DNA from: Phaffia rhodozyma
Lineage: Eukaryota > Basidiomycota > Tremellomycetes > Cystofilobasidiales > Mrakiaceae
Assembly (NCBI GenBank): GCA_014706385.1
Contig: JACGZH010000010.1
Location: forward strand, 186,001 to 250,000
DNA: 64,000 bases
Reading direction: 5' to 3'
This document shows, in pieces, positions 56,149-64,000 of this stretch. How positions within the stretch are numbered: the first letter of the stretch is position 1; the number at the start of each line of letters is the position of its first letter. The position numbers and the translations under genes are program-made. The notes beneath the pieces were generated by a model. That model saw only the letters and a list, made by a program, of their open reading frames with translations, searched no databases and was not told the origin of the DNA.

Positions 56149-57164
56149 ATGTCAAAGTGTCCTGGAGGTCGAGTACTCTTTCAGCGGAGGTTCTTATCAA
56201 CATCTTGTTTAACTTTCCGATCGTCATGTCGACCTGCCAAACGGACAGTGTCGACGAATACATATTCCTCTTCTCAGATTGGCTCTTACAATCTGTTTCA
56301 TTCTGGTCTTCCGTCGACGTTCTTTTTCTCACAACCGTCTCCTCAAGATCCCAGACCTTCCTCCTCAAACGACAACCGTCCACTCTCGGACGCTCAATGG
56401 GTCTCTCAGTTTTCCCTCGCAATCTCACATCTACACACAACCCTGCCTAGCTTCTTTGCAGAGCCCCCGGTCTTTCCGCCGACACTCTTCCATCCGTCCG
56501 TTCACTTGACCACACCTCCACTTTTCAACTTCCATCTATCATCCCTCCGAATGTATAGTCTCTTTTTCACCGGCGCTCGAACATCACTCAGTATACTACT
56601 GAAAGACCCAGGGGTGAAGATCGAGCGGGTTTTGGTGATCCCTTGTTCGGAAGAAGGAACTGATGGGAGTAAGAATGGAGGTGAGGTCAGGGTAGAAGGA
56701 CAGGATGGAGAGTGGGCCATGATTAGCCGGTCAAGACTGGATAGAAAGGTTAGAATCAGAGTCAAGGTGAAGGGCAGGCTAAGAGTTCCACTGGATGTGG
56801 TGGAACATGGAATCCTAGGTGGAGGCGATGGGCCGGACAGAGAATGGACAATTAGTATGTTTTCATTCTCAAAAGTTTTGTCTTGATCCAGCGCGGCTGA
56901 TGCAGCAACCGGCATACCTTTTTCCGAGCAACAGGCAATCTCTACTCATTCTCCCCGCTGACGGCGCTGATTACACATCACCAGGTCGAAAGTATCTATC
57001 CGGCGCCGACAGAAGGTGTTGGCGCCTGGCTTGGCGCCTGGAATCGCTGGGCTCTCCCTGGTGGTGGAACGCCAGCACCAGAAACGACTGGTGGGGAAGG
57101 CAAGCACGGAGGATGCGCAGGAGCGAGTGGAATGAATGTGGACAAAAGAGGAAAACTCGAGTAG
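56149..57164 (+). CDS. Uncharacterised, probably mitochondrial protein
   Basis: Two exons: ATG 56149 to about 56851, and from about 56938 to TAG 57162-57164. Exon 2 is entered at ...CAACAG so that TIS/NLYSFSPLTALITHHQVE stays in frame. The N-terminus is rich in Arg, Ser and hydrophobics with few acids (MSKCPGGRVLFQRRFLSTSC), a good mitochondrial presequence by eye. The body has DAQWVSQFSLAISHLHTTLP and SLRMYSLFFTGARTSLSILL, then VKIERVLVIPCSEEG; the end reads IYPAPTEGVGAWLGAWNRWA and is Gly/Pro-rich. The pattern (a folded core, a strand with SPLTALI, then 'V.SI.P.P') resembles fungal DUF2358-like/NTF2-fold mitochondrial proteins, but I would not name it on this. The divergent neighbour is FMP52, also mitochondrial, 210 nt away. 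Confidence 0.6.
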
Positions 57165-58384
57165 TGGCATGCTTGATCTTGACAAGAAACCTCATAGTTG
57201 TATGTTTATATATGTGTGTATCAGATTGTGTCTCTGAAGAATGGACTCGTTCTGTATGTTCAAACTTTGATGAAGCCTTTCAACAGAGCGAAGCAATAGG
57301 GTTGAGACAAATAAGTGGGGATAAAACCAGAGGTATTGTAGCGATCTTGTTGTCTCTTCTAACATGAACGCATAATGAAATAAATTTCTACATGAGCTGC
57401 CATTTCGAATTTGGCCAACGTTCATCGAACGTCTTCCTGATATCTCATTTTGTACGAGGGCTATGTTTCATGTTTTGTCTGTAATAATTTCACCTCAACT
57501 GCCACTCCTTTTCGACTTTTCGCTTTTGATAGAATTTCTCTATCTTCTCTTTCTATGAGCCTTATATCAATATCCAAGAACGAACGAATAGTAGCAGAGA
57601 TACGTTCTCTGGATTTGACTTTGTCAACTGCTTCTAACATACTCATCCCATCTCCCTCTGCTCCTGGTAGCTTCTCTACATCAACGAACCATCTCGAGGT
57701 AGGTTCAACGTATTCAAGACTGGTGACTATTATAATGGTCAACTATTCGTAAACCCGTTATCAACCAAGAATAGCTTTGTTCTTGAGCCATTCAGATTGA
57801 GATCGACTAAACATCGCCAGTCGGTCATCTTGACCGCTGCTTCTAGTTGCAATGAGTTATTATCGAGATAAGATACAAGTAATCCGATATATCACTAGGA
57901 GGTATGTCGATCCTAGAACCTACCTATGCATGCGCGTAACTCTGATTTCTACATTTCCACTAGCTACTCTTACCCGACCTTCTTGTCATTCTAGAGTTTC
58001 CAACTCCTCTGTCGATGTCTCTCCCTCTCCCCCTTCCCGCAACGCTCTAACACTTGCTTTATGTATGTTACTCTGCACCTTCCATGGTCGACCGCCTGCA
58101 TTCGCTTCATCATAAACTTTTGTTTATATCGACGGAGCTCTACAGTCTGATACAACTCAATTGCTTTCGATGTTGCAACAACTGCTCTCCAGGAGTAATC
58201 CATTGAAGAGATGTAATCTAGGGTGACCAACGTCTCGTTATCTAATCTGGCCGCGTGTCATATCGATGACGTATTTCTTGTCGTGACCAGACAACGCCAA
58301 AGAAGACTTTCACAACTATCATTCATCAAGTATCGACAAGAACGCTATCACGATCCATAACCAGGAGTGTCTGCATCAACCGTT
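57165..58384. other. 1.2-kb stretch without a firm gene
   Basis: Mostly unexplained. It contains the minus ORF described separately (57461-57742) and another minus ORF at 57991-58230 that includes a well-behaved helical stretch (DYSWRAVVATSKAIELYQTV). I could not connect the two with acceptable introns. The last 150 nt probably include the palmitoyltransferase promoter. Confidence 0.5.
57461..57742 (-). CDS. Possible terminal exon of an unrecognised minus-strand gene
   Basis: 93 codons open on the minus strand, entered after an AG at 57743-57744, with a TTGATAAC branch-point-like sequence just upstream. The translation has a protein-like composition: PTSRWFVDVEKLPGAEGDG, then KSRERISATIRSFLDIDIRL and REDREILSKAKSRKGVAVEV. 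No homologue comes to mind and no upstream exon could be joined confidently. Support comes only from composition, the acceptor and the position, since a minus gene here would restore the alternating order of the locus. Confidence 0.3.
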   Translation of the reverse strand: MTIIIVTSLEYVEPTSRWFVDVEKLPGAEGDGMSMLEAVDKVKSRERISATIRSFLDIDIRLIEREDREILSKAKSRKGVAVEVKLLQTKHET

Positions 58385-60708
58385 ATGTCTCTCTCGACTT
58401 CGAGTCTACCCGAAGCATCTACCTTTATTCCTCCTTTTCCAGATGAAACCCTCGTAGCCATCCCCAATGGCGATATCTCGAACGCTTCGCCAGACACAAG
58501 TTCCAGTCCAAATCAAAAGAAGAAGAAGTTCACACCTTGGGAGGATGCTATAGAACGAGCAGAGAAGAAGGCTAATGACTCGGCTGGAGAGCCTGACTCA
58601 TGGATGAGACGTAAGGGGACTGTTCCGTACGTGTAGAACGCATCTTTTGTATCCATGGAGTTCAGTGAAAGACCTCGCTAACGAGTCTGTTTAATTGATG
58701 ATTTGTTATAAATTGAAACTGCATACAGTATATTGATAATCATAGTGGGCTGGACGATATATGTAGTCGTCGTGAGGATATTTGTAAGGATGATACAAGG
58801 AAGAGCGTTTAGTAAGGGCAGGGGGAGTCAGTGTGTTCTTCATTTTCTCTCGTATTTCTTCCGTTATGAGCTGATGTGAACCAATTCCTCCCTTGTGAGA
58901 ACCCGTAGTCTCTTTCCTCATCATCTTCATCCTCTTATTCTTTATGTTCACCTGGTCATATTTGAAGATCACACTCACTGGTCCAGGCCTAGCCAAAGAC
59001 GTAAGTCAAGGCAGTTTCTTCATTTCCTGCATCGCGTGCTATAACGCGAAGCGATTTTACCTCAACATACGAAAGCCTGCCATTCTTGTTTCATATTATA
59101 TCAAACAGTATGATCCTATCGAACCATCATCGGATCCGCTCGAAGGGCTACCCTATCCGATATCAGTCCAGCCTGCTCCCGCTCCTCCTCCCCGCCAAGC
59201 CGGTCCTCCGCCTTTTCTAACTAATCAGATCCCACCCGTTCCAAAGCCCTCAGCGAACACAAAGAAAACTTCATGCCCACTCGTACCTCCTTTATTTCAG
59301 GAGAGGAAGGCCCAAGTCATGAATGCCACTCAGGATATAAATACTTCTAACCCTCGTGAGGAACTGCTGGAGAGGACGCCAATGGAACCTGAACGAATAG
59401 GAAGATGGTGCGGTTATTGTCAGTTATTGAAACCGCCTAGAACGCATCAGTCAGTTTAGATTTATTAGTCCTTACTTGTCCGCCTGTGAGAAGCCAAATT
59501 TTACATACTGATTCTTTGGATCTATCAGCTGTCGAGTTTGTGGAACTTGTGTCCTAAACTTTGATCATCACTGTGGTAGGCCCCTGTTATTGTAACAATC
59601 TTTCACTTTTATCCTTGTTGCTCACTTTAGATCGAGGGACATGTACAGCTTGGGTTGGAGGTTGCGTCGGTCAACAGAATCACAAGGCGAGTTCTATAAC
59701 ACTCTATTGATGAATGCGTGCTTCAATCTTACCCTAAGGCTTCACCAATCATGTCTGGAACACCAAATTTCAGCACTTCTTGGTGTTTTCGATCTGGTCA
59801 ACGGTCTTCACCGGCTATGTTCTGATCATCACCGCACTCTCTCTTCGTGGGCTCGGGTATGACGGGACACTGATCTCTATCATTGTATTGTAAGTATGAT
59901 TTTCTCGTTTGTTTCACGACAGTCTAGACCTCAATTCTGACATGTCTCCTTCTTCTGTTGTACCCGGGTGGGTTATCAAATTCGGACGGGAGCATAGATC
60001 AACGATCTTCACAATATTTACGGCTCTACTTGCTGTAAACCATGCATGGATGATATACAATAACCTATCGACACTAGAAGCTCGAATCATTTCTGTTTGT
60101 CCAACTCATGAGAACTTCAAATCTTTTTGTTTTTTATTGTCTAAACTTTTTGCTTACTGCTGTCAGGATTTTCTGGAGCGAGAGTCGGTTTCGCTCAGCG
60201 CTCGGTTCGGTTACTTTCAGAACTCGTCCGTCATCCTTATCTTCTTCTGTCAGCCTTCTTCTTCTCTTCTCGTCACAACATTCATTCACACCTCCTCTAT
60301 TTTCTATCGCATCTGTGGTCGTTTCTTGAACATGCCATCTGAAAGGGGGAAGAGGGAAAACATAAAAAAGTGGAAGGCCGAGTGGGGGTCAGCTTACAGA
60401 GAAGGAAACAGATGGTTTCTTGGGCACAAACGGAATTGGGAAGGAATAATGGGCGATGTGTCGTGGAAATGGTTATGTGCGTAATACCTTTTGTTCTCTT
60501 CCGCCTCTTCCTCTTACGTGAATCAAAATCTGACCTACCCGTAAACCTCGGTTGGCTCCTTTTCTTGCTCATAATGCAAACGGAATACAAATCAATAGTA
60601 CCACTAGGAACACCCATCGATAAAGGAATAGCGTATGAGCAAAATCCACGAGTTGGTTCGGATGGCGGATGGAGAAAAAGAGAAATTTGGCCAGAAGAAT
60701 TTAAATAA
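58385..60708 (+). CDS. DHHC-type palmitoyltransferase (PFA family)
   Basis: Many exons; ATG 58385 (MSLSTSSLPEASTFIPPFPD), stop 60706-60708. Membrane segment 1 is near 58730-58790 (LIIIVGWTIYVVVVRIF). A Pro-rich cytosolic loop follows (YPISVQPAPAPPPRQAGPPP). The zinc-finger core is WCGYCQLLKPPRTHQ (to 59450), CRVCGTCVLNFDHHC (59530-59580) and, after an intron, WVGGCVGQQNHK. Further segments: NHVWNTKFQHFLVFSIWSTV, FTGYVLIITALSLRGLG and TIFTALLAVNHAWMIYNNL. The C-terminus has WKAEWGSAYREGNRWFLGHK, NWEGIMGDVSWKWL, and PLGTPIDKGIAYEQNPR. The enzyme auto-palmitoylates the DHHC cysteine and passes palmitate to protein cysteines at ER/Golgi or plasma membrane. Two acceptors 18 nt apart follow the DHHC exon; the downstream one gives DHHC-A-WVGG, where most family members have Pro. 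Confidence 0.85.
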
Positions 60709-60817
60709 TATACGATGTTTGTGTAGAGGTGTTCCGATCGTCGGAGGGTCAGAGTGTAGATGATCAACGGAACATTGAAACAAGTACAGAAGGCAGAAAA
60801 ACTAATAATACACAATA

Positions 60818-62338
60818 CTACTCTACTCGAGGCCAGTTGTTCAAACTTTTCACCTTCACCTTGTCGCCAACTTTCAGAACCCCTTTTCCAACTGTGGGAA
60901 CGACATTGATTCCAAAACATGGGTTATACTTCTGTCGAGGATCTACTCTTCGATATCTTGTCATTGTTTTGTATGGGACTGATGGGTTAGAAATCCCGGT
61001 TTCTGGATCCACGTTAGGGAGCTTGCAACGAGGAAGACAAAGTCAAGAGGTAAGTAGGAAGCTAAACGGCACGGAACATGTGATAGAAAAGGTATTATAA
61101 ACGAACTTGACACCTTCCACATGGTGAAGCAACAATCATCTTTTGGGCTTCCTGACCTTGGCCGAATTGAATAACTCCCCAAGTCTCTTCCACCCAGGGT
61201 TTACCTCCTTTCTTACCGACAATCACGTTTCCTCTAGTCCTTCTCGTGATATCTCCCTTCCCAGCCAACCATTTCTCTTTGATGTCACCTTCTAATCGAG
61301 GTTTCACCGACCATTCGGTTTCTTCTTCGTTTTCAACCGACAGGATGACCTTTTGCTCAACATCTTCGATGGACCTTTTGTTGACGAGTAGAATCGGGAA
61401 TCCATCTGAGAACGCCGTTCGAGCGTCAGGTGGGAAGGTTGCTAAAGTTTCTGGGTCAGAGGGAAGCCGAAGGGGTCGTCGAGTAGGCCCTTTGAAGACA
61501 AGGAGAACGGGCCGATCAAGATAAGTCGAGAGTCGAGAGTGCGCCAATGGATCGGGGATGATATATGCGTCAGTAGTTGATTTCCAGATTGTCACGTCGG
61601 ATGCGCTGATAAAACAAGTGATTTTCGCACAAAGGGTCAGCAGACACAGAAAGAAGAGGATTTGGTGGAACAGCTTACAGCTCCCAGGCAACAAGATCTT
61701 CAGATGTTGGATCAAGAGGTATATCGAATGAATCGAGGCCAACCGATTCAGGAAAGGATATATGAAGCTTGTTGGACGCTTTATCGATCGAAGGCGTTAC
61801 TAAAACGAGCTGACAATCACGTACAAAAGAGCAAGGTGAGTCATTTCAGATATGAGGCATGGAAGCGTCTGTTGTTTGTGCGCGCACAGATGGAAGTTCT
61901 CGAGCGGTGACAAACTTATGAGTTTCCGCATCGACGATGAGCCATCTTCTATCGTACTGGTATCATGGTCAAGAACAGAACGTGAATATGTGGGATTCGG
62001 ATCGCGCGTTATGTATTAGAGGCAGAGAGTACATACATCCAGACCTTCTGACGAGTATCCAGACTCTCCTATAAAAATTCCTCTACAGCTCTGTCGACTC
62101 ATGATTATGATATTTGGAGATGATTTCAGCATATAGACGAAAGCTCGAGAGAAGGAAAAGATTTCGAGTAGGGAGTATAATCAGTGACCTTTATAGGATG
62201 AATTAGCAGATCCTCAATGACCCAATCTTCGTCGGTCTCCAATTTAAGGCTCAGCTTGTCGACAAGGAACCTAAAGAGACCAAAGAAGTAGCCCAAAGGA
62301 ACCAACAATAAGCCTAGTACTATAAGAATAGCGAGCAT
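60818..62338 (-). CDS. MOSC-domain protein (mARC-like molybdenum cofactor protein)
   Basis: Minus strand; ATG 62338, stop 60818-60820. A single N-terminal membrane anchor (MLAILIVLGLLLVPLGYFFG) is followed by the MOSC N-terminal beta-barrel: EDLLIHPIK, then SGYSSDGLDYDRRWLIVDAE and KFVTARELPSM. The MOSC core lies in exon 61742-61095: WKSTTDAYIIPDPLAHSRLS, VFKGPTRRPLRLP, FSDGFPILLVNKRSIEDVE, TRGNVIVG and WGVIQFGQ, ending SPCGRCQ. The last exon reads LPNVDPETGISNPSVPYKTM, RRVDPRQKYNPCFGINVV. The Cys in SPCGRCQ is the usual Mo-ligand position. Animal mARC proteins are outer-mitochondrial-membrane N-reductases with the same anchor-first design; the substrate in fungi is unclear. It is convergent with the palmitoyltransferase (109 nt apart). 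Confidence 0.83.
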
Positions 62339-62525
62339 GGTGTTTATTGAAGAGAGAGAAAGATAGATGAGGACAAAGATCAATGGAAAGGTCAAGGGAA
62401 AGCCCGAGGAATGAGAGCAGGTATAAATGAGTTGGGCCGTAGCTGACTAAGCGAGGTTTCCATGACGTGGCCTTTTTTTCCACTTCAGCCGTTCTGCCCA
62501 TCAACCACCATAACCACCACCAACA

Positions 62526-62554
62526 TCGACGACGACGACGACGACGACAACAAC
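62526..62554 (+). repeat. (CGA)n/(CAA)n repeat in the GHITM leader
   Basis: About eight CGA units followed by CAA units, in a G-poor 5' leader ending at ATG 62613. Confidence 0.8.
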
Positions 62555-62612
62555 AACATCACCCTCAACACCATCTTCATCTTAATCACAACCACAATCA
62601 AAAATCATTAAC

Positions 62613-63965
62613 ATGCTCAAGCTACACCCCCTTGCTTCGCAAATTTTCAGATCAACAGCTTCCCGCACGTTCTCCACTTGCAATTCAACATCCGTCCCAC
62701 TTCGGTCGCCACTGATCAGACAGCTTCAGGCTCTGCCGAAACACCCTAATGGCAAGAGATGGAGCTCTTACAACCCCGGTGCCGGTTTTAGTGCTGCTCC
62801 TGGAGGCCCCATTGCCTTTGACTGGAAGAAAGCAGCTGTTGCTGGAGCCGTCGTGGCTGGAGCTATGGTTGGAACTAACTGTAAGCCGTTTCTTCGTTAT
62901 TGTTCGCCAACGTCAAATTCATGATTCCTTACCTCGATCGTATCTTTGAATCAAGTTGTACTCAATCGAGAAACTCGAGGAGGTTTTACTCCCTTTGAGC
63001 GAGAGCATTTGAACTCTACTTTCAAATACACGTGAGTTTCATACTCCTATCCTCGTCTGATTCGCCCCATATAGCCGACTGTTTAGCTGACAAGTAATGG
63101 CATTTGTGTCTTCCGATCATTCTGATTTTCTAAGTGGATTGGGCCTAACGATGACGTCCCTAGGAGCTTACTCACTACACAAGTACGGAATCTCTACTAG
63201 GATCATGCAGGCCAACCCATGGGTCGTTCTCGGCGTGGGTCTCGTCGGAGGTATTGGTTCCATGTATGCTTGCATCAGCACGAGTCCAGAGAGTAAGCTT
63301 TGTTTTATACCTTTCACTACGCCTCGAGCCATCTTCTATCTGGTTTGATGTTCTGATTCCTCATTCGGTCATCTTTCTCTCTAGATCACGTCCAGAAAAT
63401 GGCTTTCTTCAGTACTTTCCAAGCTTTTCAGGCTGTCTCAATCGCCCCACTCTTCTTCTTTAGTCCCGCCCTTCTTGCTAGAGCTGGACTTTACACCCTT
63501 GGCGTTGTTGGTTCCCTTGCTTACGTTGGAGCTACCGCAAGAGAAGACAAGTATCTCTACCTAGGTGGACCTCTGTTGGCTGGTATTGCTGTAGTCGCTC
63601 TCTCCTCGCTTGCTCCGATGATTCTGCCCAGGACGGCATTGCGCACTTTGGCCGTCACTGAGTCGCTTTCCCTTTACGGAGGGCTCGCTGTGTTCGGTGG
63701 ATGCATCTTGTATGATACTCAGAAGATTTTGGCCCACGCTAGAATGGCGGCTATGGGTCGACACAGGGCTGACCCGGTCGGAGAGTCAATTTCCCTTGAG
63801 TTGGACACGTTAAACATGTAAGAACATGCTGTTCCTTTTCACAGCAGCTCGTCTCCATGTAATTTTGCCACTGATCCTCTACTCGGGCCTTGTTCTGCCT
63901 TCTTTCATAGTTTCATTCGAATGGTTCAGATCCTCGCCATGCAGCAAAACGGCAAGAGACGATAA
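62613..63965 (+). CDS. Mitochondrial BAX inhibitor-1 family protein, GHITM/TMBIM5 type
   Basis: Five exons; ATG 62613, stop 63963-63965. The N-terminus (MLKLHPLASQIFRSTASRTF) is basic, hydroxylated and acid-free, a typical mitochondrial presequence. Then comes FDWKKAAVAGAVVAGAMVGT (TM1). After short exons (FVLNRETRGGFTPFEREHLN) the BAX-inhibitor core begins: GLGLTMTSLGAYSLHKYG, NPWVVLGVGLVGGIGSMYA, FFSTFQAFQAVSIAPLFFFS, LYTLGVVGSLAYVGATARED and YLYLGGPLLAGIAVVALSSL. ESLSLYGGLAVFGGCILYDT, QKILAHARM and, in the last exon, FIRMVQILAMQQNGKRR follow. The 'YDTQ' element near the last helix is the conserved acidic site of the family. GHITM sits in the inner membrane and affects cristae and ion exchange in animals. 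The gene is complete in the window by 15 nt. Confidence 0.88.
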
Positions 63966-64000
63966 AGCCACTTCTTTAGTTGTCTTTACATATTGTCCTT

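Overview
This window looks like nuclear DNA of a basidiomycete fungus, probably an agaricomycotine yeast of the Tremellomycetes type (the class is inference). The reasons are many short introns per gene (mostly about 50-120 nt, GT...AG), spacers of only 0.2-0.8 kb, basidiomycete-style proteins (a BRCA2/Brh2 protein, a single-finger Cir1-type iron GATA factor, a trifunctional FOL1 folate enzyme, mitochondrial GatB), pyrimidine-rich introns and CA-rich leaders. I saw no transposon, tRNA, rRNA, CRISPR array or sign of recent transfer. Twenty-five protein genes are supported. One runs off the left edge, and one further minus-strand ORF is doubtful. The exon joins were made by eye from splice sites, reading frame and family resemblance.

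Layout. 0-12.3 kb: WDR59/Sea3 (SEA/GATOR2, partial, -), a CIA30-domain protein (+), diacylglycerol acyltransferase DGA1 (-), the mRNA-export co-factor NXT1/p15 (+) and mitochondrial GatB (-). 12.5-24.4 kb: a Ulp1-type SUMO protease (+), an iron-responsive GATA repressor (-) and a tandem-bromodomain RSC4-like remodeller subunit (+). This block is full of simple repeats. 24.8-40.4 kb: MOZART1 (-), a small unknown protein (+), a MGRN1-like RING E3 (-), BRCA2/Brh2 (+), an HD-domain 5'-nucleotidase (-) and a SAS4/PEHE-like nuclear protein (+). 40.5-51.5 kb: the ribosome-biogenesis J-protein JJJ1 (-), an unknown protein with microexons (+), an S9C peptidase with two candidate starts (-), cyclin L (+) and a MARVEL-domain membrane protein (+). 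52.1-64 kb: FOL1 (+), FMP52 (-), an unknown putative mitochondrial protein (+), a DHHC palmitoyltransferase (+), a MOSC protein (-) and the mitochondrial BAX-inhibitor GHITM (+).

The genes do not form a metabolic cluster. The striking large-scale feature is strand order: the first 18 genes alternate strictly (-,+,-,+...), so almost every promoter is shared by a divergent pair and almost every 3' end faces another.

The most interesting local feature is the iron GATA gene. A first exon about 1 kb upstream joins in frame to the body of the gene across an intron whose last ~400 nt contain no AG on the transcribed strand. Four identical GATAAGATT motifs lie in that intron and promoter. Other points of interest are the FxxG core of the BRCA2 BRC repeat, a duplicated motif in the same protein, two 18-nt-apart acceptors directly after the DHHC cysteine, and 18/20-nt microexons.
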